Source of the DNA: Erythrobacter neustonensis
Lineage (GTDB): Bacteria > Pseudomonadota > Alphaproteobacteria > Sphingomonadales > Sphingomonadaceae
Assembly: GCF_001663175.1 (NCBI RefSeq)
Contig: NZ_CP016033.1
Location: 1,178,001 to 1,242,000 of the forward strand
Direction of reading: 5' to 3'
Length of the DNA stretch: 64,000 nucleotides
The notes beneath the pieces are model-generated. The model worked only from the letters and a program-made list of their open reading frames with translations. It had not been told where the DNA came from and did not search any database. Positions 29,729-38,925 of this stretch are shown here, one piece after another. The translations under genes and the position numbers were made by a program. How positions within the stretch are numbered: the first letter of the stretch is position 1; each line of letters opens with the position of its first letter.

Positions 29729-31330
29729 ATGAGCGCGCACCCCTCCGAGGCCCTTGCGGGCCATTCCGCCGTCTCCGAGTCGATCCTGATCGTCGATTTC
29801 GGTTCGCAAGTGACCCAGCTGATTGCCCGGCGGGTGCGCGAGGCCGGTGTCTATTCCGAGATCGCGCCGTTCACGCAGGCCGAAGCCGCCTTCCACCGGA
29901 TGAAGCCCAAGGGCATTATCCTGTCAGGCTCGCCTGCCAGCGTTCCTGCCGACGGATCGCCGCGCGCGCCGCAAGCCCTGTTCGATGCGGGCGTGCCGAT
30001 CCTCGGGATATGCTACGGTCAACAGGTGATGACCCACCAGCTTGGCGGCGAGGTCAAGCCGGGCCACGAAACCGGCGAAGGCGGCGAATTCGGCCGCGCG
30101 TTCCTGACTGTCACCGCCGAATGCGCGCTATTCAACGGGTTGTGGGAGGTCGGGACACGGCATCAGGTCTGGATGAGCCACGGCGACAAGGTTACGCAAT
30201 TTGCCCCCGGCTTCGAGATTGTCGCCACCTCCGATGGCGCGCCCTTCGCGGTGATCGCGGACGAGGCGCGCAAGTTCTACGGCACCCAGTTCCACCCCGA
30301 GGTGGTCCACACCCCCGATGGCGCGCGCCTGATCGCCAACTTCGTGCGTCACGTCTGCGGGCTAGCAGGCGACTGGACGATGGCCGAATTCCGCCAGACC
30401 AAGATCGCCGAAATCCGTGCGCAGGTGGGCGACAAGCGGGTGATCTGCGGTCTTTCGGGCGGGGTCGATTCGGCGGTGGCTGCGGTGCTGATCCACGAGG
30501 CGATCGGCGACCAGCTGACCTGCGTCTTCGTCGACCACGGGCTGATGCGCATGAACGAGGCCGAGCAGGTCGTCACCCTGTTCCGCGATCACTACAACAT
30601 CCCGCTGGTGCATGTGGAGGCCGAAGAGCTGTTCCTCGGCGGGCTTGCTGGGCTCACCGACCCCGAAGCCAAGCGCAAGTTCATCGGCAAGACCTTCATC
30701 GACGTCTTCGAGGCCGAAGCCAGAAAGATCGGCGGCGCGGATTTTCTTGCGCAGGGCACGCTTTACCCTGACGTCATCGAAAGCGTCAGCTTCACCGGCG
30801 GGCCCAGCGTCACGATCAAAAGCCACCACAATGTCGGCGGCCTGCCCGAACGCATGAACATGCAACTGGTCGAGCCTCTGCGCGAATTGTTCAAGGACGA
30901 GGTGCGCGATCTGGGCCGCGAACTGGGCCTGCCCGATGCCTTCGTCGGCCGGCATCCTTTCCCCGGGCCGGGCCTTGCGATCCGCATTCCGGGCGAGGTC
31001 ACCAAGGAACGCTGCGATATCCTGCGCAAGGCCGATGCGGTCTATCTCGAGGAAATCCGCAACGCCGGGCTGTATGACGCGATCTGGCAGGCCTTTGCCG
31101 TGCTGCTGCCGGTCAAGACCGTCGGCGTGATGGGCGACGGGCGCACTTACGATTCGGTCTGCGCGCTGCGGGCGGTAACGTCGACCGACGGGATGACCGC
31201 CGATGTCTTCCCCTATGATGCCGGCTTCCTGACCCGCGTGGCCACCCGTATCGTCAACGAGGTCAAGGGCATCAACCGCGTGGTCTACGACTACACGTCG
31301 AAGCCCCCGGGCACGATCGAGTGGGAATGA
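29729..31330 (+). CDS. guaA: GMP synthase (glutamine-hydrolysing)
   Basis: 533 residues, full length. An N-terminal class-I glutamine amidotransferase has the nucleophile in GICYGQQ (about residue 94) and the His/Glu of the catalytic triad in FHPEVVHT. It is followed by the ATP pyrophosphatase with the PP-loop [10 protein letters not shown] and the C-terminal dimerisation domain ending KPPGTIEWE. It converts XMP to GMP in purine synthesis. There is no ribosome site close to the ATG; the start is placed by homology to the family. guaB is not adjacent. Confidence 0.97.
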   Translation: MSAHPSEALAGHSAVSESILIVDFGSQVTQLIARRVREAGVYSEIAPFTQAEAAFHRMKPKGIILSGSPASVPADGSPRAPQALFDAGVPILGICYGQQVMTHQLGGEVKPGHETGEGGEFGRAFLTVTAECALFNGLWEVGTRHQVWMSHGDKVTQFAPGFEIVATSDGAPFAVIADEARKFYGTQFHPEVVHTPDGARLIANFVRHVCGLAGDWTMAEFRQTKIAEIRAQVGDKRVICGLSGGVDSAVAAVLIHEAIGDQLTCVFVDHGLMRMNEAEQVVTLFRDHYNIPLVHVEAEELFLGGLAGLTDPEAKRKFIGKTFIDVFEAEARKIGGADFLAQGTLYPDVIESVSFTGGPSVTIKSHHNVGGLPERMNMQLVEPLRELFKDEVRDLGRELGLPDAFVGRHPFPGPGLAIRIPGEVTKERCDILRKADAVYLEEIRNAGLYDAIWQAFAVLLPVKTVGVMGDGRTYDSVCALRAVTSTDGMTADVFPYDAGFLTRVATRIVNEVKGINRVVYDYTSKPPGTIEWE

Positions 31331-31391
31331 CGATAAGTCGGGCGTGATCGACCCCTTCCGCACACAGGGCAAATCGCATATCGCATCGCTT

Positions 31392-32036
31392 ATGCGGTCG
31401 CTTGCTTCCCTTTCGTTTTCAGCCATCCTTGCTCTCGGTCTCGCTGCGTGCGCCGGGCCGGAGGCGGATGCGCCGCCCGCGCCCGATGCCAGCGCCAGCG
31501 CAGCCGTGACCGACAGCGCCTGGACGCTCGATCCCACCGCCTCGCGGCTTGGCTATGTCTCGATCAAGGCGGGAGAGGTTGCCGAAAACAATCGCTTCGA
31601 TACGCTGTCGGGCAAGGTCGCTACGGATGGCACTGCCAGCGTCGATGTGTCGCTGGCCTCGGTCAACACCGGAGTTGCGGTCCGCAACGAGCGAATGCGC
31701 GATGTGTTCTTTGCGGTTGCCGACAATCCGACCGCGACGATCACCGCAAAGCTTGATCCGGCACGGTTCGGCGGGCTGATGGTTGGGCAGACGGTCAGCC
31801 GACCGTTGCAGGCGAGTGTCACGATCAAGGGCGCTTCTGCCGACATCGTGACAGAGGTGCTGGTGACCCGCACGGGCGAGGACCGCGTGATGGTGCTCTC
31901 CGCTGCGCCGGTCATCATTTCGACCGACATGTTCGGGCTGACGGACGAACTAGGCGAATTGCGCGCGCTGGCGCAATTGCCGTCGATCACGCCGGCCGTC
32001 CCGGTAACCTTTACGCTGGTATTTACCCGCGGCTGA
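31392..32036 (+). CDS. YceI-family lipoprotein
   Basis: 214 residues from the ATG at 31392. The signal sequence ends in a lipobox (LGLAAC), so the protein should be acylated by Lgt and anchored in a membrane, followed by an Ala/Pro-rich linker. The YceI lipocalin-like barrel is clear: WTLDPTASRLGYVSIKAGEVAENNRFDTLSGKV, VDVSLASVNTG, RNERMRDVFFAV, PVTFTLVF. YceI proteins bind isoprenoid lipids or amphiphiles in the periplasm; the ligand is unknown. It starts 61 bases after guaA and may be read through from it. Confidence 0.85.
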   Translation: MRSLASLSFSAILALGLAACAGPEADAPPAPDASASAAVTDSAWTLDPTASRLGYVSIKAGEVAENNRFDTLSGKVATDGTASVDVSLASVNTGVAVRNERMRDVFFAVADNPTATITAKLDPARFGGLMVGQTVSRPLQASVTIKGASADIVTEVLVTRTGEDRVMVLSAAPVIISTDMFGLTDELGELRALAQLPSITPAVPVTFTLVFTRG

Positions 32037-32132
32037 CGGCGCGCCTCGGGCTGCGTGCCCACTTTCAGCCTATCGTCCGCGCCCTGACGCTACGACATCG
32101 CGCATCGCGCCGGCGCACTGCCAAAAGCGGGC

Positions 32133-32170
32133 TTGAAAGCTCCGCGCAACTCCGCTTGTCTGGCTTTCAA
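32133..32170 (+). promoter_or_regulatory. inverted repeat upstream of nitronate monooxygenase
   Basis: TTGAAAGC and GCTTTCAA, a perfect 8-bp repeat with a 22-base loop, ending 30 bases before the start codon. Operator or leader hairpin. Confidence 0.4.
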
Positions 32171-32200
32171 ACACGCCATTGCCACCGGAGAGATACCGCC

Positions 32201-33175
32201 ATGAAGACCGCCATCACCGAAATGTTCGGCATCCAGCACCCGATCATCCAGGGGGGCATGCATCATGTCGGCCTTGCCGAAATGGCGGCTGCTGTGTCCA
32301 ACGCCGGCGGGCTGGGGGTGATCACCGGGCTCACGCAGGGCACGCCCGAGAAGCTCGCGAACGAGATCGCGCGGTGCAAGGACATGACCGACAAGCCCTT
32401 CGGCGTGAACCTGACGATCCTGCCGACGCTGACCCCGCCCGATTATCCGGGGCTGGTAAAGGCGATCATCGATGGCGGGGTGAAGGTGGTCGAGACTGCG
32501 GGGCGCAACCCCGTCGATCTGCTCCCGCCGCTCAAGGATGCCGGGATCAAGGTGATCCACAAGTGCACCTCGGTGCGCCACTCTTTGAAGGCGCAGGACA
32601 TCGGCTGCGATGCGGTGAGCGTCGACGGGTTCGAATGCGGCGGGCATCCGGGCGAGGACGATGTGCCCAACTTCATCCTGCTGCCGCGCGCGGCGGACGA
32701 GCTGGAAATTCCCTTCGTTTCGAGCGGCGGGATGGCCGACGGGCGCAGCCTTGTCGCCAGCCTCGCGATGGGCGCGCAGGGGATGAACATGGGCACCCGC
32801 TTCATCGCCACGAAGGAGGCTCCGGTGCATGAAAACGTCAAGCAGGCGATCCTGGCGGCGAGCGAACTCGACACCCGGCTGGTGATGCGCCCGCTGCGCA
32901 ACACCGAGCGCGTGCTCAACAATGCCGCGGTCGAGCGGCTGCTCGAAAAGGAGCGCGCGCTGGGCGATGCGATCACGATCCAGGACATTCTGCCCGAGGT
33001 CGCCGGGGTGTATCCGAAGATCATGCAGGAAGGCACGATGGATGCCGGCGCGTGGAGTTGCGGGATGGTCGCAGGGTTGATCAACGACATTCCCACCTGT
33101 CAGGAACTGATCGACCGGATCATGCTGCAGGCCGAGGAGATCATCGCCCGGATGCATGCCATGGCTCGCGCCTGA
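32201..33175 (+). CDS. nitronate monooxygenase family flavoprotein
   Basis: 324 residues from the ATG at 32201, GGAGAG eight bases upstream. An FMN-binding TIM barrel: the N-terminal IQHPIIQGGM, NAGGLGVIT, the catalytic-loop GFECGGHPGEDD with the conserved histidine, SSGGMADGRSL and the phosphate-binding MGTRFIATKEAP. The family oxidises alkyl nitronates or related compounds using oxygen, or acts as an NAD(P)H:quinone reductase. Which one applies here is not decided by sequence. No other nitro-compound genes are near. Confidence 0.92.
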   Translation: MKTAITEMFGIQHPIIQGGMHHVGLAEMAAAVSNAGGLGVITGLTQGTPEKLANEIARCKDMTDKPFGVNLTILPTLTPPDYPGLVKAIIDGGVKVVETAGRNPVDLLPPLKDAGIKVIHKCTSVRHSLKAQDIGCDAVSVDGFECGGHPGEDDVPNFILLPRAADELEIPFVSSGGMADGRSLVASLAMGAQGMNMGTRFIATKEAPVHENVKQAILAASELDTRLVMRPLRNTERVLNNAAVERLLEKERALGDAITIQDILPEVAGVYPKIMQEGTMDAGAWSCGMVAGLINDIPTCQELIDRIMLQAEEIIARMHAMARA

Positions 33176-33363
33176 TCGCGGGCTCCACTGCGCACCTACG
33201 CAATGTCCGCTAGGTAGTTCAACGCATTATCTGAACCGCATCCTTGCGTCACAATGGCGCGCGCGCTGCATCCATTCCGGGGGGAGTCGATGGCATGCGT
33301 CGGTTTGCATGATACCGGTCGGCTTCGGGAGGCTTGCCGGCTGACTTGGACGGAGCGGTGGTG

Positions 33364-33882
33364 ATGGATATTCCAGGGGGCCCAGCAGCGCTGGCCGGCA
33401 TGATGATGTGCGTGGGGCTCGCGGCATGGACTTTGGGGCGGTGGCAGGGGAATGCCATGGCGGTGGTCGATCGCGCCGCTGCGGTCACCGGCGAGGCCGC
33501 AGCGCGGCTGGCGCTCGCGATCAGGCCGCACGATGCGCCCGCGCGCCCGTCGTGTCATTGCAGCGCCTGCGCAAATGCCGATTATCGCGGAGACGAACTC
33601 GCCAGTGCAAGCGCCTTGGGGGCGATGCACGAGGAGATCTCGGCCTATCGCCGGGCCGAGCAGATCCTGTGCGATCTGAGCAGCGATGCGCTTCACCAGA
33701 TCGCGCTGTCCTCCGGAGAGGGGGCTGGCGAATGCGAGCCCGCATCCGCGGAAGGCATCCCGGATCCCGCACCCGGCGAGCACGACTGCTTCGCCGAATG
33801 CCGGCACACCGCGCGCGTGGTGATGGCAGAACGCGGCGCTTACCCGCCGGTGGACATGCCTGCCGCCTTGACGCGCGTATAA
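33364..33882 (+). CDS. hypothetical protein with N-terminal helix and cysteine pair
   Basis: 172 residues from the ATG at 33364. It has one hydrophobic N-terminal segment (LAGMMMCVGLAAWTLG) and then a soluble part with CHCSAC, a conserved-looking DYRGDE, and a second cysteine set (GEC, DCFAEC). Seven cysteines in a small protein suggest metal binding or disulphides. I do not recognise a family. The last 43 bases overlap the 3' end of the opposite gene at 33840. Coding status is likely but not sure. Confidence 0.55.
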   Translation: MDIPGGPAALAGMMMCVGLAAWTLGRWQGNAMAVVDRAAAVTGEAAARLALAIRPHDAPARPSCHCSACANADYRGDELASASALGAMHEEISAYRRAEQILCDLSSDALHQIALSSGEGAGECEPASAEGIPDPAPGEHDCFAECRHTARVVMAERGAYPPVDMPAALTRV

Positions 33883-34328
33883 GGCACGAAGTCTTCGAAA
33901 AACACCGGGCCCATGAAGAAGCCGCTGAACTGATCGACAGCGCGCAGCAGATCCGTGCGGCACATCTGCGAACCGGTCACGCGGTCGCTGATCAGGATGT
34001 TCCTGTCACGGATCTCGTCCGGATCGCGGGTGCGCTGGACATAGATCGTGTTGCCCGACCCATAGACATAGGCAACGCCCTCGATCGTCCGCATCGGCTG
34101 CGAGGGCCGGGTGTTGATGCACCGCACCGGCGCGCCCGCGACGCGGCCTTCGAGCAGCTTGGCCAGCTTTTGCTCGCCCGCGCTCGGCGCCTCTTCGGAA
34201 ACCTCGGCTTCGAGATCGCCCTGCGCCCGCGCGGTGGCCTGTGCCGAAAGGCTTGCACCGCCCGCCATCGCAAGCGCGGCGGCAAGACAGCCGATCAGGG
34301 CTTTCGAGTGATGGGACATGCGGATCAT
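33840..34328 (-). CDS. secreted hypothetical protein
   Basis: 162 residues from the ATG at 34328 with GGGGAG eight bases upstream. A signal peptide ends near LSAQA (residue 30). The mature protein has a charged acidic linker (EAEVSEEAPSAGEQKLAKLLEGRVAG), then PVRCINTR, a beta-rich VAYVYGSGNTIYVQRTRDPDEIRDRNILISDRV and a second cysteine in GSQMCRTD. It contains two cysteines and no membrane helix in the mature part. No family name is known to me; it looks like a small periplasmic protein. Confidence 0.75.
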   Translation of the reverse strand: MIRMSHHSKALIGCLAAALAMAGGASLSAQATARAQGDLEAEVSEEAPSAGEQKLAKLLEGRVAGAPVRCINTRPSQPMRTIEGVAYVYGSGNTIYVQRTRDPDEIRDRNILISDRVTGSQMCRTDLLRAVDQFSGFFMGPVFFEDFVPYTRVKAAGMSTGG

Positions 34329-34404
34329 CGGCGATTCTCCCCAAGCATTGCGGGCATCACTCTGTCACAAGGCGGCTGAACCGGGCCTGACCGCAGGACG
34401 GCAT

Positions 34405-34659
34405 TCAACCCGGGCTGGCACCCTCTGCGATATCGGGAAGGCGCGCCTGATCCGCGCCATCGGCCACGCCGCCTTTCAGCACGAAGCGCCGGTCGCAATA
34501 GCCGCAGTCGACATAACCGCGCTCGTCGATTTCGAGGAACACGCGCGGATGACCGAGCGCCGCAGGGCGAAAGCCTGCCATGCCGCGGATGCCGCTGGCC
34601 CCGTCGCAGGCGACGCGGCGGGTTTCGACCAACAGGGTTTCAGGAGGTGGAATGCTCAT
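34405..34659 (-). CDS. zinc-finger (zf-CHCC) domain protein
   Basis: 84 residues from the ATG at 34659. The C-terminal half shows the NDUFS6-like zinc site: GHPRVFLEIDERGYVDCGYCDRRFVLKGG, giving H and CxxC ligands; an earlier cysteine (RRVACDGAS) probably completes the site. Alphaproteobacterial homologues are short soluble proteins related to the complex I accessory subunit NDUFS6. The low-complexity tail (ARLPDIAEGASPG) is not conserved-looking. It is the only gene on the left strand between two opposite genes and has its own leader. Confidence 0.85.
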   Translation of the reverse strand: MSIPPPETLLVETRRVACDGASGIRGMAGFRPAALGHPRVFLEIDERGYVDCGYCDRRFVLKGGVADGADQARLPDIAEGASPG

Positions 34660-34912
34660 GGCCCGCCGATACTCTTCCCCAAGCGCCAGTTCAATCGCTT
34701 TGCAACGCCCGCCGCGCGAGTGTTGGAGACACATGAGACAGTGTCCAGAACGCAAAAACCGGCCCCTGCATGAAGACGCGGCAGCGGCGGGACAGCGAAG
34801 GCGGTGCAGACGAAGACCATGCCCCTGATCCTGCCAGTCGCGATGGCAGTAGGAAAGCGGCGGCATGGTTGCGCTTGCCCCGCAGCCTGCAAAGGCGGTA
34901 GGGCCGCAAGCC

Positions 34913-35866
34913 ATGTCATCCCAGCCCGCGATCCGCATCGACAATCTGGTCAAACGCTATGCCCCCGCAAAGGCCGCGAACGGCGCGGTCTCGCAGGGCA
35001 AACTGGCGCTGGACGGGGTCAGTTTCGATGTGCCGCAGGGGTCGATTTTCGGTCTGCTCGGCCCCAATGGCGCGGGCAAATCGACGCTGATCAACATCAT
35101 GGCCGGGCTGGTCAACAAGACCGGCGGAAACATCGATATCTGGGGCTTCGACATCGACCGGCATCGCCGCAATGCCAGCCGGTCGATCGGGATCGTGCCG
35201 CAGGAAATCGTGTTCGACCCGTTCTTCACGCCCTTCGAGGTGCTGGAAAACCAGGCCGGTTTCTATGGCATCCCGGCTGCGCTGCGCCGGTCGCAGGCGC
35301 TGCTCGAAGCCGTGCGTCTGGCCGACAAGCGCGATGCCTATGCGCGCACATTGTCGGGGGGCATGAAGCGGCGGCTGCTGGTCGCCAAGGCGATGGTCCA
35401 TTCGCCGCCGATCCTCGTGCTCGACGAACCCACCGCCGGGGTCGATGTCGATCTGCGCCGGCAATTGTGGGAACTGGTGAGCGAGCTGAACCGCGAAGGC
35501 GTGACCGTCGTGCTGACCACGCATTACCTCGAAGAGGCCGAGGAACTGTGCGACCGGATCGCGATCATCAACCATGGCCGGGTGATCGCGGACAAGCCGA
35601 CCCGCGAACTGGTCGACATGGCGCGCGAGAAGATCGTGGTGGTCACCGCCGCATCCGATCTTTCATCCGCGCCGCATCACGACGCGTTGGGCAAGGTCGA
35701 ATGGGACGGGGCGCGCAGCGTCGAGGTCACCTATGACAAAGACCGCCTCAACGCCGGGCAGGTGCTGGGCATTCTCCAGGCGCAGGGGATCGTGATCGAG
35801 GATGTCACCACCCGCGAAGCCGATCTGGAGGATGTGTTCGTCCAATTGACCGCAGCGGCGGCCTGA
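34913..35866 (+). CDS. ABC transporter ATP-binding protein, orphan
   Basis: 317 residues from the ATG at 34913 (an upstream ATG at 34865 adds 16 residues). Walker A GPNGAGKST, a Q-loop, the signature LSGGMKRRLLVAKAM, Walker B ILVLDEPTAGVD and the H-loop TTHYLEEAEEL are intact. The sequence is of the ABC-2/daunorubicin-exporter type (about 45% of the length after the ATPase is a C-terminal accessory region ending DLEDVFVQLTAAAA). No permease gene lies next to it, so its partner must be elsewhere. Confidence 0.9.
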   Translation: MSSQPAIRIDNLVKRYAPAKAANGAVSQGKLALDGVSFDVPQGSIFGLLGPNGAGKSTLINIMAGLVNKTGGNIDIWGFDIDRHRRNASRSIGIVPQEIVFDPFFTPFEVLENQAGFYGIPAALRRSQALLEAVRLADKRDAYARTLSGGMKRRLLVAKAMVHSPPILVLDEPTAGVDVDLRRQLWELVSELNREGVTVVLTTHYLEEAEELCDRIAIINHGRVIADKPTRELVDMAREKIVVVTAASDLSSAPHHDALGKVEWDGARSVEVTYDKDRLNAGQVLGILQAQGIVIEDVTTREADLEDVFVQLTAAAA

Positions 35867-35879
35867 CCGGGCGCGGCGG

Positions 35880-36071
35880 TTACCGCCCGGCGGTATTGCC
35901 GGATGGTGCCTGATCGGTTTCGTGGCGATGCCAGTTGTTGCGGCTGATCCGCGCGATCGGCGCACCGCAGTCCCGGCACAGGCCGATGTAACTGCGGCCA
36001 TTCCAGACAACATCCCGGCGAACGGGGCTGTGCCGATTTAACCGGCAAAGAACTTGAGAGAGAACTGACAT
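35880..36071 (-). CDS. small cysteine-containing protein
   Basis: 63 residues, ATG at 36071 with an excellent AGGAGG eight bases upstream. The sequence SVLSQVLCRLNRHSPVRRDV is followed by WNGRSYIGLCRDCGAPIARISRNNW, giving a CxxC pair that suggests a small zinc ribbon. It has no signal peptide. No known domain. The strong ribosome site and the CxxC support that it is real. It lies tail-to-tail with the ABC ATPase gene and diverges from nadB. Confidence 0.75.
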   Translation of the reverse strand: MSVLSQVLCRLNRHSPVRRDVVWNGRSYIGLCRDCGAPIARISRNNWHRHETDQAPSGNTAGR

Positions 36072-36281
36072 CGACAAATCCTCCTCGCCTTTTGAAGGGG
36101 GGAATATTCTGATCGATCCTCTCACCCGTGCGCCCGGCTCTCCGGCCGGATCGCGTTGCTCTGATCAAATAGTATCTTGCTGTGCCGCAAACCGCGCAGA
36201 ATTGCTTTGGGGATGCGAGCTTACGCCCGTGTGACTGGCTTGGCTCTTGCTCGTGCCGTGTTTGCACGGCAAGGCATGGCC

Positions 36282-37883
36282 ATGGCAAAACACGGCGGAC
36301 GGAACGAGCCCTACGATGTGCTGGTAATCGGCTCTGGCGCGGCGGGGCTGACAGCGGCCTTGGCGCTCGCACCGAGCGTCAGGGTGCTGGTGCTCGCCAA
36401 AGGATCGCTGACCGGCGGGTCGACCGCGTGGGCGCAGGGCGGGATCGCCGCGGTGCTCGATGCCGGCGACACCTTCGAGGACCACATCCGCGATACGATG
36501 GTGGCGGGCGCCGGGCTGAACGACCGCGAGACGGTCGAATTCGTGATCGAACGCGCGCCGCAATCGATTGACCGCCTGTGCGAGCTTGGCGTGCCGTTCA
36601 ACCGCGAGGAGCACGCGCTCCACCTCACGCGCGAAGGCGGCCATTCGCACCGCCGGATCGTGCATGTCGACGATGCGACCGGCTGGGCGGTGCAATCGGC
36701 GCTGCTCAAGGCCGCCGAGGATCATCCCAACATCACGCTGCTGCCCGGGCGCACCTGCATCGACTTCATCACCGACCGCCACCGCGAGGCGTTCTCGGCC
36801 GCCGGGCGCGTGTGGGGCGTCTATGCGCTCGACGAGGCAAGCGGCCATGTCGAACGCCATCTGGCGCGCGCGACGGTGCTGGCGACCGGGGGCGCGGGCC
36901 GCGTCTACCAGTTCTCCACCGCGCCGCGCGGCGCAACCGGCGATGGCATCGCGATGGCCTGGCGCGCAGGCGCGCGCGTCTCCAACATGGAGATGATGCA
37001 GTTCCACCCGACCTGCCTCTACAATCTCGACGTCAAGAATTTCCTCATCACCGAGGCGGTGCGCGGCGAGGGCGGGCATCTGCTCCACCCCGAAACGGGC
37101 AGGCGCTTCATGGTCGATTACGACCCCGAGCGCATGGAGCTTGCGCCGCGCGATGTGGTCGCCCGCGCGATCGACGACCAGATCAAGCGGTTCGGCCTCG
37201 ATTACGTCCATCTCGACATCAGCCACCAGCCCGAAGATTTCGTGCGCGGGCATTTCCCGACGATCCATGAAAAGCTGCTGGGTCTGGGCATCGACATGAC
37301 GAAGCAGCCGATCCCGGTGGTGCCGGCGCAGCACTATACCTGCGGCGGGGTGGTGGTGGATCTTGCCGCGCGCACCGATGTGCCGGGGCTGTGGGCCGCG
37401 GGCGAATGCACCGAAAGCGGGCTGCACGGCGCGAACCGGCTGGCGTCGAACAGCTTGCTCGAATGCTTCGTCTTCGGCGAGGCGGCGGCGCAGGACATTC
37501 TCGCGCACTGGGACACGCTGGAAGCGCCGCCCGCCATCCTGCCGTGGGACGAAAGCCGGGTGACCGATTCGGACGAAGAGGTCGTCATCAAGCAGAACTG
37601 GACCGAAATCCGCCGCTTCATGTGGAACTATGTCGGTATCGTGCGCACCACCAAGCGGCTGGAACGCGCGGCGAGCCGGATCGAACTGCTGAAACGCGAG
37701 GTCGAGGATTATTACGGCGCATTCCGGGTGACGACCGATCTGATCGAACTGCGCAACCTGCTGCAAGCCGCCGAGCTGATCGTGCAGTCGGCGCTCCGCC
37801 GGAAGGAGAGCCGGGGGCTGCACTACACGCTCGATTACCCCGCGCTCGCGGATGAGGCCAAGGATACGGTGCTGGTGCCTTAG
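36282..37883 (+). CDS. nadB: L-aspartate oxidase
   Basis: 533 residues from the ATG at 36282 (AAGG seven bases upstream; an in-frame ATG lies at 36276). The FAD-binding Rossmann motif is VLVIGSGAAGLTAALAL. The substrate region GGSTAWAQGGIAAVL, HSHRRIVHV, the FAD-contact HGANRLASNSLLECFVFG and the RRFMWNYVGIVR C-terminal helix domain are typical of NadB rather than succinate dehydrogenase. It oxidises L-aspartate to iminoaspartate, the first step of quinolinate and NAD synthesis. nadA and nadC are not within the window. Confidence 0.95.
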   Translation: MAKHGGRNEPYDVLVIGSGAAGLTAALALAPSVRVLVLAKGSLTGGSTAWAQGGIAAVLDAGDTFEDHIRDTMVAGAGLNDRETVEFVIERAPQSIDRLCELGVPFNREEHALHLTREGGHSHRRIVHVDDATGWAVQSALLKAAEDHPNITLLPGRTCIDFITDRHREAFSAAGRVWGVYALDEASGHVERHLARATVLATGGAGRVYQFSTAPRGATGDGIAMAWRAGARVSNMEMMQFHPTCLYNLDVKNFLITEAVRGEGGHLLHPETGRRFMVDYDPERMELAPRDVVARAIDDQIKRFGLDYVHLDISHQPEDFVRGHFPTIHEKLLGLGIDMTKQPIPVVPAQHYTCGGVVVDLAARTDVPGLWAAGECTESGLHGANRLASNSLLECFVFGEAAAQDILAHWDTLEAPPAILPWDESRVTDSDEEVVIKQNWTEIRRFMWNYVGIVRTTKRLERAASRIELLKREVEDYYGAFRVTTDLIELRNLLQAAELIVQSALRRKESRGLHYTLDYPALADEAKDTVLVP

Positions 37884-37959
37884 CGCGCGAGGGCGTTCGG
37901 ACAGCGTTCACAGCCTGGCGGGCACAGGGTAAACGATTGAACGAATGGGGGCGCTGGCG

Positions 37960-38892
37960 ATGAAACGGTTCTGTGTATCTGCGGGTGTTGCGGCGCTGCT
38001 GGCCACCCCTCTTGCCGCACAAGAGCCCGCGCCGACCGAATCCGAAAACGCCATCGTCGTCACCGCGCAACGCTCGGGCGCGCCGATGTGGACGATCGAT
38101 ACCGCGACCGGCACCGTCATCCTCGTCGGCGAGATCCGGGCGATCCCCAAGTCCACCCCGTGGGAGCCTGCGCGGCTGGAGGAAGCGACCCGCGCCGCCG
38201 ACCGCGTGATCCTTGGCGCGCGGCCCAAGGTGTCGCCGGGCGATGTGCTGCGGCTGATCTTTTCGGGATCGAAGTTCACCAGGCTGCCCGACAAATCGCA
38301 GGCGAGCCAATACCTGACGCCCGAACAATGGGCGCGATTGCAAGCGCTCGGCACCGCGCATGGCGAGGATTATGCGCGCCAGTCCTTCCTGCTGACCGCG
38401 TTCGAGATGCTGAGAAAACAGCTCCGCTTCAACCGCGACACTGCGGACGAGCCTTCGGACGTGGTGCGCAAGGCCGCCGACAAGGCCAAGGTGCCCACCA
38501 CCCGCGCGGCCACCTTGCGCGGCGAGGATATCATCGACAACCTCGCCGATGCGCCGCCAGAAGCGCATATCGCCTGCCTCGATGCCGCGATGGATGCGGT
38601 CGAGGCCGGGCCGCAGATCGTCGAGAGCCGCGCGGCCGACTGGCGGCGCTACCGGATCGCGGCGGTGATGGCGAACCCGCTCGAAGGCGCGCTGGGCCAG
38701 TGCTGGCCGTGGGCGGACGACACGCTGGGCAGCGAATTGCGCACGATCTGGGTCACCAGCATCGCCGAAGCCAGCGCCGCCAGCGGCACCACGCTCGCGG
38801 TCGTGCCGCTCAGGGTGTTGGCGGAAAAGCAAGGGGTGCTTGACCAATTGGAGCAACGCGGCTTCGATATCGCAGGACCTGCATGGAAGTGA
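37960..38892 (+). CDS. TraB/GumN-family protein with altered active motif
   Basis: 310 residues with an N-terminal signal peptide ending near PLAAQE. The TraB/GumN fold is recognisable (WTIDTATGTVILVGEIRAIPKSTPW, MLRKQLRF, GSELRTIWVTSIAEA). The usual LxGTxH motif is LVGEIRAI here: the histidine is replaced, as is a following glycine. This makes an inactive or divergent member likely. TraB/GumN proteins are membrane-associated hydrolase relatives of unclear substrate. The gene lies between nadB and the alpha/beta hydrolase. Confidence 0.75.
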   Translation: MKRFCVSAGVAALLATPLAAQEPAPTESENAIVVTAQRSGAPMWTIDTATGTVILVGEIRAIPKSTPWEPARLEEATRAADRVILGARPKVSPGDVLRLIFSGSKFTRLPDKSQASQYLTPEQWARLQALGTAHGEDYARQSFLLTAFEMLRKQLRFNRDTADEPSDVVRKAADKAKVPTTRAATLRGEDIIDNLADAPPEAHIACLDAAMDAVEAGPQIVESRAADWRRYRIAAVMANPLEGALGQCWPWADDTLGSELRTIWVTSIAEASAASGTTLAVVPLRVLAEKQGVLDQLEQRGFDIAGPAWK

Positions 38893-38925
38893 ACCGCGCA
38901 GGCTGAGAGAGGACCCGAACCGCCC

